Shown: positions 1-6,512 of the stretch, in pieces | How the letters are laid out: each line of letters begins with the position of its first letter | Numbering within the stretch: the first letter of the stretch is position 1 | Origin: a virus | Direction: 5' to 3' (one strand) | Virus record (IMG/VR): IMGVR_UViG_3300023196_001943 | Coordinates: 747-30,463 of that record | DNA length: 29,717 nucleotides | Program-made: the position numbers and the translations under genes | Notes under the pieces: generated by a model | The model's database searches: none | Told to the model about the DNA's origin: nothing | What the model saw: only the letters and a program-made list of their open reading frames with translations

Positions 1-24
1 CCCCCCTTCCCCCCCTTCCCCCCC
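1..24. repeat. Homopolymeric C-rich tract at window edge
   Basis: Three C runs of 6, 7 and 7 bases are separated by TT. On the minus strand this reads as G runs separated by AA, lying just downstream of the primase/helicase stop codon. Long G runs of this kind can fold into a quadruplex. Because the tract sits at the very edge of the window it may also mark a sequencing or assembly break. Confidence 0.6.
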
Positions 25-28
25 ACTT

Positions 29-2350
29 TCACGCTTCTTGGACCAAAGTCCCTTTTCCGTCTGGAGTGTTGACCACCTCAATCGTCCCATCGGCTAGTGC
101 CGATGAGAGCGCCTCATCGAAGCGATGACGAGTGCCCGCCGCCGTGGTCGCCCTCGCAAGCTTGTTCGTGGCAATCGGCCCCTCGGCCACCTTGCGAAGA
201 ATTGAGGCACGCAGTCGTTCGACCGCTTTGCGTTCCTTCACGTCGTCAATCGTCGCTTCTCGATCCGCCATCGACATCGTCTTGGCATCGGCGCTCCTCG
301 AGTCTGCAGCCCGCTTCACGGCCAGGACGTGCGAGCGAACCCGATCAGAGTGCTTCATGATCATCTCAGCGAGGTCCCAGTCACCAACGGTGACATTCAT
401 GCGCCCTTCCATCAACCCGAGCAGCGCAGCCGTCTTGAGCTTCAAGAGGCCTCTGTGTCCATCCAGGTCGTCCTGATGCTCCGTTCCGGCAGCGACCACC
501 CGTCGGTGGGCTCTGAGCTCGTCACAGACCTCTGAGGCCACTGTCATGAGCTCGTCGCTCCCACGGTCCCAGAAGTTGTCCTGCCCGCCCACACGGAGGT
601 CTCCAGGGTGCTCTGGGAGGATTTCGGGGAACTCGCCGTGTGCCCAGAAGAACACCATCCGCTTCGGGAGTCCAACGAGCTGCGATTCGAACAGTTCCGA
701 GGCGAGGGCGGTTTGGATGTTGATGGTTGCTGCGACTCGTCGTTTGCCGCCGGGGATTCGCCGTTTCGTTTCGATTGAGGCGTTGAGTTGTCCGAGTGTC
801 GAGCCGGACCATGCCGAGCAGAGGGTTTGTACCAGCGTTGTTCCGCTGCGCTTTTGCGCTTCAGTGATGGCGGTGCCCTCGTCTGCTGTGAAGTGGACCC
901 CCTTGTATTGACCGAACTTGTAGGACGGGTCGCCCACCTTCTTGCCTTTTTCGTTGAGTTCGTAGCCCATAAACGCCTGGACGAGCCCTTCGCCGGACCC
1001 GATTGGGGCATCGAAGTCGACTCGCTTGCTCAGCATCCGGCCTGACAGGATCTCTGCGGCGGCTCCGTTGGAGATCGTCTTGCCACCGGAGGATTCCGCT
1101 ACGACGCACGTGATGTAGTCGAGCGTTGCTCTGGCCCCGATGATTGGGGGGATCTTGACGGCCGGCGGGATCATTGCTGCGTACCGGCTGAGTACTGAGC
1201 CGAGAAGCGCTTCTGGGACCGTCATCGAGGCCCATGCGGCGGTACGCATGTGCGTGAACGCAGGCCTGGCTTCCCAGAACTCGTCTGGCAGACCCATGCC
1301 GGGTGCCTCGACTTGGCCGGTTTCGGGGTCAACGTGGGGCCGGGAGGCTTCGGTGATCTGTTTGCGGGTCCACGACATTGCCTGGGTGATATCGCCTTTA
1401 AACCTCACCGCTGCGAGTACTCCGATTGGCGTGACGTGGTCGAACGCACTTCCGGTGAGTATCGCAGCCGACCAGGCCTCGTTGTGCGTCGTTGTGTAGA
1501 CGTTGCAGCCGCCGTCGGGGAACTGCTCGAGGGATCCACCGTCGCGACTCTCTTTGCCGGGGCGTGTCCATTCGATCCGGCCGTTGCGCTTGGCAAAGGG
1601 GCTGTGCCAGCCGTCTTCGGTGAGCAGCGTCGCTATCCCCACCTCGGAGATGATGTGCTCGGTGAGGTCGTCATTGGCTACCCCACCAGGGAGGCCAATG
1701 TGGGTCCTGAGTTCCGGCATCTCATCGAACGATGACGCCAGTTCGTATAGGGCGTCTCGCTCTTGGGTGGTGATTGTGGCGATGGTCCTGGGGCCACCAT
1801 CGCGTCGGCTCCATGAACCTCCGCTTGCGTGGACCTTGCCGTTCGACCCCATGAACACCGCAAAGCCACCTTCGCCACGGGTTTCGATCAGGACTTTGGA
1901 GGTTTCTTGGGGGTTGTGTTCGAGCTCTTCGGGGGTGGCTGGTCGGCGGGCGAGCTTCGTGTTTCCGAGTGCCGGGCCTTGCGTGCGTAGCATCAAGTGG
2001 ATGCCGCCCGACGGCGAGAGGGCTTCGTACCCGGCCTGCAGTTTGGCGAGTAGCTCGCCGAGACCTTCGTCTTGGCATCTCGACAGGAATTCGTTGTACC
2101 CGTCGGAGTTGACGAAGCGCCCTTCGAATTCGAACAGCTCGAGGTTCCCGCTGACCTTGCCGCAGATGACGCCGAGTCCGGTGTCATCATCCTGGAACAT
2201 TTTCATTGTTTCGGCCTCGTTGAGGCGTTCGGGGAGTTCTGTTGGGGACCATCCGCCGAGCCGTGGGGCTTTGGTTCCGTTGTGGTTCACCGGCCAGGGC
2301 TGCACTCCGGCGGCGTAGATCGCTGACGCCCTATCACCAACGATGCTCAT
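29..2350 (-). CDS. Bifunctional primase-polymerase / helicase
   Basis: Likely replicative primase-helicase, 773 aa. Residues 1-200 look like a prim-pol domain: a short motif at 71-77 with Glu74 and Glu76 where the family usually has Asp-x-Asp, SPSGGIH at 112-118, and ETRGEGG at 156-162. A P-loop ATPase follows, with a Walker A-like AESSGGKT at 418-425 and a Walker B-like HFTADEGT near 486-493. The last ~90 residues resemble a winged-helix DNA-binding tail. The frame is open further upstream, but the start at 2350 is preferred: it forms an ATGA overlap with the preceding gene, and the prim-pol domain begins right after it. Acts in phage DNA replication in the cytoplasm. The primase/helicase class is well supported; whether it also polymerises is inference. 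Confidence 0.85.
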   Translation of the reverse strand: MSIVGDRASAIYAAGVQPWPVNHNGTKAPRLGGWSPTELPERLNEAETMKMFQDDDTGLGVICGKVSGNLELFEFEGRFVNSDGYNEFLSRCQDEGLGELLAKLQAGYEALSPSGGIHLMLRTQGPALGNTKLARRPATPEELEHNPQETSKVLIETRGEGGFAVFMGSNGKVHASGGSWSRRDGGPRTIATITTQERDALYELASSFDEMPELRTHIGLPGGVANDDLTEHIISEVGIATLLTEDGWHSPFAKRNGRIEWTRPGKESRDGGSLEQFPDGGCNVYTTTHNEAWSAAILTGSAFDHVTPIGVLAAVRFKGDITQAMSWTRKQITEASRPHVDPETGQVEAPGMGLPDEFWEARPAFTHMRTAAWASMTVPEALLGSVLSRYAAMIPPAVKIPPIIGARATLDYITCVVAESSGGKTISNGAAAEILSGRMLSKRVDFDAPIGSGEGLVQAFMGYELNEKGKKVGDPSYKFGQYKGVHFTADEGTAITEAQKRSGTTLVQTLCSAWSGSTLGQLNASIETKRRIPGGKRRVAATINIQTALASELFESQLVGLPKRMVFFWAHGEFPEILPEHPGDLRVGGQDNFWDRGSDELMTVASEVCDELRAHRRVVAAGTEHQDDLDGHRGLLKLKTAALLGLMEGRMNVTVGDWDLAEMIMKHSDRVRSHVLAVKRAADSRSADAKTMSMADREATIDDVKERKAVERLRASILRKVAEGPIATNKLARATTAAGTRHRFDEALSSALADGTIEVVNTPDGKGTLVQEA

Positions 2351-2697
2351 TTGACGAAGTTTTCTGGGTGGTACGGGGACTTTGTCTTGGAATACAGTGG
2401 GCATTTGGGGTCGTCGTGGTCGAAGAGGCATACGGTGACGTCCCCGTCGAGGAAGTGGTTGATCTGCAACATGCCGGGTCCGCATATGCAGCCTCTAGCC
2501 CTGGCTCGTTTCTCGGAGAGTTCAGCCCATTCCATCCGGCCCTCTTCGGTGTCGAGATCACTGTTCTTGGCGCTGGATATCGTGGTGGGGTCTGGCGGTA
2601 CGCCGATCACGTCGCAGAGGGCGACGATCCTCTTTAGTTGTTCCACTTCTTGGCGGCGTTTGTAGTCTGCTGCCCATTGTTTTGGTGTAGGATTCAT
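2347..2697 (-). CDS. Small cysteine-containing protein, coupled to primase
   Basis: 116 aa, unrecognised. The N-terminal half is charged and probably helical. The C-terminal half holds Cys70, Cys72, Cys90 and Cys99 (C-x-C, C, C), which could bind one zinc or an iron-sulfur cluster; His residues also lie nearby. It is the first gene of the leftward operon and has a good Shine-Dalgarno sequence (AAAGGATGAG before ATG). Its stop overlaps the primase/helicase start as ATGA, so the two are probably translated together, which suggests a replication accessory role. That role is inference from position only. Confidence 0.75.
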   Translation of the reverse strand: MNPTPKQWAADYKRRQEVEQLKRIVALCDVIGVPPDPTTISSAKNSDLDTEEGRMEWAELSEKRARARGCICGPGMLQINHFLDGDVTVCLFDHDDPKCPLYSKTKSPYHPENFVK

Positions 2698-2758
2698 CTC
2701 ATCCTTTCGGGATGTCTACGGACGACCTGGCTGGTGGCCTTGTGGTTGGGTCCTTTGG

Positions 2759-2788
2759 AAGCCCGAGTCGGGATCTCGACTCGGGCTT
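2759..2788. other. 12-bp stem hairpin in the divergent intergenic region
   Basis: Arms AAGCCCGAGTCG (2759-2770) and its exact complement (2777-2788) flank a 6-nt loop. No gene ends into it: genes run away from it on both sides. It lacks a long T tract. It may be a structured 5' leader for the leftward operon, an insulating terminator or a protein site. Confidence 0.5.
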
Positions 2789-2827
2789 CTTACGTTACCG
2801 CACCTCTTCCGTAGCGCGCTCGGAGTC

Positions 2828-2839
2828 TGACACATGTCA
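2828..2839. promoter_or_regulatory. TGACA-CA-TGTCA inverted repeat, possible operator
   Basis: Two 5-bp arms separated by CA lie upstream of the resolvase promoter. The right side runs into CACAGTG (2838-2844), a 7-mer that recurs at 5815-5821 at the same 20-bp distance from its -10 box. Operator function is inference. Confidence 0.35.
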
Positions 2840-2841
2840 CA

Positions 2842-2870
2842 GTGGGCAGCGACTCGCAGTGGTCTACTAT
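2842..2870 (+). promoter_or_regulatory. Candidate promoter for leaderless resolvase mRNA
   Basis: A -35-like GTGGGC (2842-2847), a 17-bp spacer and a -10 TACTAT (2865-2870) would start transcription close to 2877-2878, that is, at the ATG of the next gene. No Shine-Dalgarno sequence precedes that ATG. The -35 is weak; the conserved spacing with 5819-5847 raises confidence. Confidence 0.4.
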
Positions 2871-2877
2871 GGTGTTC

Positions 2878-3381
2878 ATGTCCAAACTGAACTACGTCAT
2901 CGGCGTCGATCCTGGCCAGACGGGTGCTATTAGCGTCCTCGACCGTGACGGCAATTTGGAGTCCGTTGTGGACATGCCGGGGTTCGGTCCTGAACCTATG
3001 GCGATGGACATTGCTGCGCTCTTTGAGGCCGTCGGCTCTCCAGATGAAATAATGGTTGCGCTCGAGGAACCTTTTAGCATGTCGAAGAATAGTTCCCAAG
3101 CGTCGATGACGCAGGGGATCGGCTACGGGATCCTGCTCGGCGTCGTTGGGACCATGGGTCTGCGCCACGAACGGATCAAGCCGGCCGACTGGAAGCGCGA
3201 GCTCGGCCTCCCGATGGGTGCCAAGTACACCTCGGCCCAGAAGAAGACCAACAGCCGCATCCACGCTGCACGCCTCTGGCCTGACCATGCGTACCGTTGG
3301 GAGCGAGCCAGCCAGGATGGCCGGGCCGAGTCTGCTTTGATCGGCGAGTGTTTGCGTCGTCGCATCCTCGGTTCTTTGTGA
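2878..3381 (+). CDS. RuvC-like Holliday junction resolvase
   Basis: 167 aa, close to the usual RuvC length. An RNase H-type fold is indicated by YVIGVDPGQTG at 6-16 (Asp11), a hydrophobic strand ending in ALEEP at 61-65 (Glu63/Glu64), and QDGRAESALIGE at 146-157 (Asp147, Glu151). These are the acidic metal-binding positions of the family. It would cut branched recombination or replication intermediates before packaging. The chosen start is the last of three in-frame ATGs (2869 and 2878 are close); it places the first strand of the fold directly at the N terminus and fits the leaderless promoter. It opens the rightward early cluster. Confidence 0.87.
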   Translation: MSKLNYVIGVDPGQTGAISVLDRDGNLESVVDMPGFGPEPMAMDIAALFEAVGSPDEIMVALEEPFSMSKNSSQASMTQGIGYGILLGVVGTMGLRHERIKPADWKRELGLPMGAKYTSAQKKTNSRIHAARLWPDHAYRWERASQDGRAESALIGECLRRRILGSL

Positions 3382-3389
3382 CACCTCTG

Positions 3390-3395
3390 TAGTAT
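3390..3395 (+). promoter_or_regulatory. Possible -10 box upstream of the basic repeat protein
   Basis: TAGTAT lies 30 bp upstream of the start at 3426 and resembles TAGTGT at 5842-5847. GTGACA occurs nearby (3378-3383) but not at a normal -35 distance, so the call is weak. Confidence 0.22.
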
Positions 3396-3396
3396 T

Positions 3397-3418
3397 CTGA
3401 ACACCCAAACATAAGGAG
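3397..3418 (+). promoter_or_regulatory. Ribosome-binding leader, copy 1
   Basis: This 22-nt element beginning CTGAACACCC and ending AAGGAG matches 3918-3939 at 19 of 22 positions. It supplies the Shine-Dalgarno sequence of the gene at 3426. Confidence 0.6.
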
Positions 3419-3425
3419 AAAACAT

Positions 3426-3869
3426 ATGCCAAGCTCACCGGAGAAACCAGCGTCCCGTAAGGCGACAGCTAAGAAAGCTGCACCGAAACCGAAGCCAGCG
3501 AACACTACGGGTCGCAATAAAGCGTATTCATCAAAAACGCCTGCTCAGAGAGCGTCGGTCTGGGGCAAACCATTTAATTACCTTGATGAGCGCGGCGACT
3601 TCGAATATGAGGGTCCAGGGTTCAAGGCTGCACCGAAGCCATCGAAGAAAGCTGCACCGAAGATAGGAAAGGTGTACCTCGCAGATGGCACGGAGTACAA
3701 AGGCAAGAACGGGAAACCGTCTGGGAGTGGCACGGTGGCACCCAAGAAGGCTGCACCGAGGAAGACTGCACCGAGGAAGGCTGGACCGCCTGCCAAAGCG
3801 CTGATCGGCATCAGCAAGTCAATGAAGAAGCCAATTCCCAGGGCTACGCGGTCGTCGAAGCGTCGATAG
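3426..3869 (+). CDS. Lys/Ala/Pro-rich basic repeat protein, possibly DNA-binding
   Basis: 147 aa, very basic and low in complexity. Short KKAAPK, KAAPKP, KKAAPRK and RKTAPRKA motifs recur through the sequence, separated by a less repetitive middle (about 35-60) and a short segment with YLADGTEYKGK. The repeats are also visible in DNA as gctgcaccga-type units. Composition resembles the tails of histone H1-like bacterial and phage proteins, which bind DNA by charge. A good Shine-Dalgarno sequence (AAGGAG) precedes the ATG. It stands between a resolvase and a nuclease, so a role in coating or compacting DNA is plausible. It has no recognised catalytic motif; function is inference from composition. 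Confidence 0.75.
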   Translation: MPSSPEKPASRKATAKKAAPKPKPANTTGRNKAYSSKTPAQRASVWGKPFNYLDERGDFEYEGPGFKAAPKPSKKAAPKIGKVYLADGTEYKGKNGKPSGSGTVAPKKAAPRKTAPRKAGPPAKALIGISKSMKKPIPRATRSSKRR

Positions 3870-3883
3870 CCAGTAACGCAAAA

Positions 3884-3913
3884 AAGCCCCAGCCCCTTGA
3901 GGGGCTGGGGCTT
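3884..3913 (-). terminator. Strong hairpin with U tract on the minus strand
   Basis: A perfect 13-bp stem (3884-3896 with 3901-3913) is closed by a TTGA loop. The plus strand has a run of six A before it and only CTTCC after it. Read leftward it is therefore a textbook intrinsic terminator (GC stem then U6), facing against all neighbouring genes. On the plus strand it could still act as a weaker, U-poor terminator. Confidence 0.7.
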
Positions 3914-3917
3914 CCAC

Positions 3918-3939
3918 CTGAACACCCCAACCCAAGGAG
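3918..3939 (+). promoter_or_regulatory. Ribosome-binding leader, copy 2
   Basis: Matches 3397-3418 at 19 of 22 positions and supplies AAGGAG to the gene at 3946. The adjoining GGAGTAAGTA resembles TGAGTAAGTA before the gene at 5913. Confidence 0.6.
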
Positions 3940-3945
3940 TAAGTA

Positions 3946-4137
3946 ATGACCACAGACGAAGCCAAAAAGATGTACACCATTGAGGTCGTGTTCACAAGCG
4001 GCAAATCGGTAACGGTTGAGCACGTGATCGGATACGGCCCAATAGGAGAACACTGGGATGCGTACGTGATCGAGACCGAAAAAACTAAGTCGTACCTCAA
4101 CTTTGCGCAAGTGCAGACCATTGAGGTAGTCGGATGA
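3946..4137 (+). CDS. Small protein of unknown function
   Basis: 63 aa, unrecognised. The sequence alternates beta-type stretches (YTIEVVF, SVTVEHVI, YVIETE) and is probably a small beta-sheet domain. It has a good Shine-Dalgarno sequence (AAGGAG, 7 nt before ATG) and its stop overlaps the start of the PD-(D/E)XK nuclease as ATGA, so both are likely co-translated. No catalytic or metal-binding motif is visible. A nuclease partner is only a positional guess. Confidence 0.75.
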   Translation: MTTDEAKKMYTIEVVFTSGKSVTVEHVIGYGPIGEHWDAYVIETEKTKSYLNFAQVQTIEVVG

Positions 4138-5474
4138 GCGGTATCGGCGCAGAGGAGATTGAGGCCAGCCACTCGGCCAAGCCCGACTTCAACCGTGGGT
4201 CCGGCGGTGAGCCGCTGATCCAGATGCCTGACGGCAAGTCGAAGCGTTATGCCCGCCAGTCGTCCCATGGCGACACGCTGGAAGACAAGTCCGGCCTGAG
4301 TAACTGGCTCATCTCAAAAGCCATCGAAGGCGCAGCGATGGACCAGAGCATTTTGGCTCGGGCTCTTGCATCGTCGCCATACGAGGACCATAAGAGTGAT
4401 TGGACCAAGCTCCGTCAGGACGCAATCCAGGCAGCTCGAGGTTCGTACAAGGCAGACATCGGCACCGCAGTCCATGCGATGTCAGAGCGTTGGGAGCAGG
4501 ACTCGACGTACAACCCTGGTCCCAAGTTCTCCCCGGCTTTGGAGGCGTACAGCAAGGTCCAGAAGGATCTCGGCTTGCGCTCGCAGTTGATTGAGTGTCA
4601 ATTCGTTAACGACGAGTTCAACACCGCTGGCACCTGCGACCGCCTGTACGAGCTGACCAAGCCGTTGATCACGCCGACCGATGAGGTCCTTCCGCCCGGC
4701 ACGCTCGTCGTTGGCGACTTGAAGACCGGCTCGAGCCTTGAGTATTCCGCTCCTGGCTACGCCGTCCAGATCGCTGGCTATGCCGGTGGTGTGCTATATG
4801 ACGTTGTCAACAATATCCGTATCCCGACGCCGACGATCAACCAGGACTGGGCGATCATCATGCACCTCAATGTTGAGGAGGCGCACTGCGAGTTTATTTG
4901 GATTGATTTGGAGGTCGGCCGGTTCGGTGCTCGTCTGGCTGAGGAGGTTCGCGAGTGGCGGCGTGCGTGGCGTCGCAAGGGCGGCTACAAGTCCACGATG
5001 CTCGCCGTCAAGGTCGCTCCTGATCCTTCTGACGAGCCCGAGCCCGAGCCTGAGGTGGAGGTTGAGGCTTTGTCGGACTACTCCAAGATGACCAAGGGCC
5101 AGCTTTTGGGGATTGCTAATAGCGATTACGACCTCGGTATCCCGATGGGGTTTGCGAAAGCTCGGATCATTACAGCCATTGTCGCCCACGAAGCCAAGGT
5201 GCCGGAGTCCGCCCCCGAGGAGGCTCCAGAGGACGATCTCGACGGCTGGATTGATTACTGCCGTCGGCGGCTCGACATCATCAAAAGCGACATCAGAGCC
5301 CGCCCCTGGGCGCTCGCTCGATGGGACTCCAAGGTCTTGGTTCCACCAAAGTCGATCACCACGCTTGCTCAGGCCCACGCCCTGTCGAAGTACCTTGATC
5401 GCGTCGAGGCAGAGTTCGGCATGCAGTTTGTTACGGGCCAGCCTTCCCCTGCTCCAAGGAAGGGGAAGCGATGA
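4134..5474 (+). CDS. RecB/Cas4-type PD-(D/E)XK exonuclease
   Basis: 446 aa. The nuclease core shows GTAVHAMSERW at 110-120 (His114), Glu154, GTCDRL at 166-171 (Asp169), VGDLKTG at 193-199 (Asp195, Lys197), and the downstream helix VQIAGYAGG at 211-219 (Gln212, Tyr216). This is the order of RecB-like nucleases carried by many phages and annotated as Cas4-family exonucleases. A Pro/Glu-rich linker follows (DEPEPEPEVEVE), then a short helical module around 315-355 (MTKGQLLGIAN, KARIITAIVAHE) similar to SAP/HeH-type DNA-binding motifs, and a further unrecognised C-terminal domain. It likely resects DNA ends for recombination-dependent replication. It overlaps its neighbours on both sides by ATGA. 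Confidence 0.87.
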   Translation: MSGIGAEEIEASHSAKPDFNRGSGGEPLIQMPDGKSKRYARQSSHGDTLEDKSGLSNWLISKAIEGAAMDQSILARALASSPYEDHKSDWTKLRQDAIQAARGSYKADIGTAVHAMSERWEQDSTYNPGPKFSPALEAYSKVQKDLGLRSQLIECQFVNDEFNTAGTCDRLYELTKPLITPTDEVLPPGTLVVGDLKTGSSLEYSAPGYAVQIAGYAGGVLYDVVNNIRIPTPTINQDWAIIMHLNVEEAHCEFIWIDLEVGRFGARLAEEVREWRRAWRRKGGYKSTMLAVKVAPDPSDEPEPEPEVEVEALSDYSKMTKGQLLGIANSDYDLGIPMGFAKARIITAIVAHEAKVPESAPEEAPEDDLDGWIDYCRRRLDIIKSDIRARPWALARWDSKVLVPPKSITTLAQAHALSKYLDRVEAEFGMQFVTGQPSPAPRKGKR

Positions 5475-5638
5475 GTGATTGCCCGTTCTGTGGCCGGGAG
5501 TGTTTTGCCAGCGACAATATGGGTGTGGTGTTCATCTGTTTTGAATGTCTGGTCGAGTGGCCTTCTGGTCATCTCAGTGAGCTTCGTCAGCACGGCTTTT
5601 CACCGATGTCGAAGATGGCGGTGGTTCATAGTGGCTGA
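5471..5638 (+). CDS. Tiny zinc-ribbon-like protein
   Basis: 55 aa. It starts with an ATGA overlap on the nuclease stop and ends at TGA 5636-5638. CPFC at 4-7 and CFEC at 23-26 form a C-x2-C, x15, C-x2-C arrangement expected of a zinc ribbon; an extra Cys11 lies between. The remainder is short and not distinctive. Translational coupling to the nuclease suggests shared expression. The exact role is unknown; such proteins often bind nucleic acid or a protein partner. Confidence 0.65.
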   Translation: MSDCPFCGRECFASDNMGVVFICFECLVEWPSGHLSELRQHGFSPMSKMAVVHSG

Positions 5639-5807
5639 AGATGACTGCGCCACATGCGGTGCCCGTGTCCGCCACCAGCGCAACATCGAGCGGCGGTGCC
5701 CCCAGTGCCGGGACATCTTCGTCGTGAAGTCCGACAGGAGCAATAAGGTCCACTGCAGCCGGGAGTGTTACCTGGAGGGCTATAAGAAGCCGAAGCGGCC
5801 GGCGTGA
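5631..5807 (+). CDS. Small zinc-ribbon-like protein
   Basis: 58 aa from a GTG start at 5631, overlapping the previous gene by 8 bp. The frame is open further upstream, but that part overlaps the zinc-ribbon gene at 5471 and reads as low-quality sequence, so the GTG is preferred. CATC at 6-9 and CPQC at 23-26 form a zinc ribbon; His41, Cys42 and Cys46 add a second cluster (HCSREC), a pattern seen in HNH-type and zinc-finger phage proteins. The C terminus is basic (YKKPKRPA), compatible with nucleic-acid binding. No catalytic HNH motif is complete. Confidence 0.6.
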   Translation: MAEDDCATCGARVRHQRNIERRCPQCRDIFVVKSDRSNKVHCSRECYLEGYKKPKRPA

Positions 5808-5811
5808 CGAA

Positions 5812-5832
5812 TGACACAGTGACACTGTGACA
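5812..5832. promoter_or_regulatory. Near-perfect 21-bp palindrome, probable operator
   Basis: Perfect arms CACAGTG (5815-5821) and CACTGTG (5823-5829) flank a single A. Pairing resumes outside one mismatch at each end (TG/CA). It overlaps the -35 box of the candidate promoter at 5819-5847, as expected of a repressor or activator site. Confidence 0.5.
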
Positions 5833-5847
5833 GCGCTCCTGTAGTGT
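5819..5847 (+). promoter_or_regulatory. Candidate promoter for the ssDNA-binding-like gene
   Basis: A -35 GTGACA (one mismatch to TTGACA), exactly 17 bp, and a -10 TAGTGT. It has the same geometry as 11204-11232 and 2842-2870. The mRNA leader would be about 60 nt. Confidence 0.5.
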
Positions 5848-5881
5848 CATCCCTGTTCCCAATCGGGAGCTTCCAACAATC

Positions 5882-5895
5882 GAACTTCCAAGTTC
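5882..5895. repeat. GAACTT-CC-AAGTTC inverted repeat
   Basis: A 6-bp perfect inverted repeat with a 2-bp centre lies in the 5' leader of the gene at 5913. It could be an operator half of a regulator site; a 2-nt loop makes it a poor RNA hairpin. Confidence 0.35.
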
Positions 5896-5912
5896 AGAAC
5901 TGAGTAAGTATC

Positions 5913-6389
5913 ATGGGTATCGGATCAGAAGACCTGCAATCAGGAACAAAATGGTGGGGCGGTAAGGGCATCGGTATCGGAGACTCAATCTCCGGCATCG
6001 TCGTCTCCGCTGGCAAGGAACAACAGCGCGACTTCGACTCGGGCGACCTGATGGAATGGGACAACGGCGATCCTCGCATGGAATCCGTCATCGTTCTCAG
6101 CGACACGGGCGAGCACGACCCAGAGCTGGACAACGATGACGGCACTCGCTCGTTGCACCTCCGTGGTGGCAACTACGAAGTCGATGAGGGTTCCGGCGTT
6201 GCCGGTGAGAAGGCTCTCCTCGAAGCCATCAACAAGTCGGGGATTCGCTGTGACACTGGCGTCAAGCTGACGGCGAAGATCACCGGAATGGCCAAGATCA
6301 CCAAGCGTGGCGCGAACGCTGCCAAGCTGTGGACCATCAAGCTGGAGAAGGCTCCCGCCGGTATCGGAGAAGAAGACCTCTTCGATTGA
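5913..6389 (+). CDS. Putative single-stranded DNA-binding protein
   Basis: 158 aa. The segment from about 23 to 60 (DSISGIVVSAGKEQQRDFDS, then MEWDNGDPRMESVIVL) matches a protein type I recall as frequent in actinobacteriophage replication modules and often annotated as ssDNA-binding. It is predicted beta-rich and OB-fold-like. The extreme C terminus is acidic and ends in an aromatic pair region (GEEDLFD), like the protein-docking tails of bacterial SSB and T7 gp2.5. It would coat ssDNA during replication and recombination. The Shine-Dalgarno sequence is weak (GAGTAAG). Family assignment is from memory of the motif; the binding function is inference. Confidence 0.65.
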   Translation: MGIGSEDLQSGTKWWGGKGIGIGDSISGIVVSAGKEQQRDFDSGDLMEWDNGDPRMESVIVLSDTGEHDPELDNDDGTRSLHLRGGNYEVDEGSGVAGEKALLEAINKSGIRCDTGVKLTAKITGMAKITKRGANAAKLWTIKLEKAPAGIGEEDLFD

Positions 6390-6452
6390 GAGAATGTGTA
6401 TGATGGAGTAGCGCACCCGACATGGGAGCGTTCTCCTGATACCCCCCAAAGA

Positions 6453-6484
6453 CGACCCGCATTCGGCCAAGCGAGTGCGGGTCG
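6453..6484 (+). terminator. Terminator-like hairpin before the packaging genes
   Basis: A 13-bp stem (6453-6465 with 6472-6484) includes one G-U wobble, has a 6-nt loop, and is followed by TTT. It separates the early genes from TerS and its candidate promoter. The T tract is short. Confidence 0.6.
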
Positions 6485-6506
6485 TTTGGCGTCCACGGTC
6501 GTGCCC

Positions 6507-6512
6507 TATGCT
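6507..6512 (+). promoter_or_regulatory. Candidate -10 box for leaderless terS mRNA
   Basis: TATGCT lies 7 nt upstream of ATG 6520; the same hexamer lies 8 nt upstream of the scaffold ATG at 11241. No Shine-Dalgarno sequence is present. No good -35 is seen, so an activator may be needed. Confidence 0.35.

Noticed and set aside
1503-2318. 271-codon plus frame opposite the prim-pol domain
   Set aside because: Ser/Pro/Arg-rich antisense frame without motifs; the minus-strand primase/helicase explains the region.
2716-3438. 240-codon minus frame over the divergent region and resolvase
   Set aside because: It runs through the control region and lies opposite an intact RuvC-like gene.
5475-5630. 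Upstream extension of the zinc-ribbon frame at 5631
   Set aside because: It overlaps the zinc-ribbon gene at 5471 and lacks the composition of a real N-terminal domain; the GTG at 5631 fits better.
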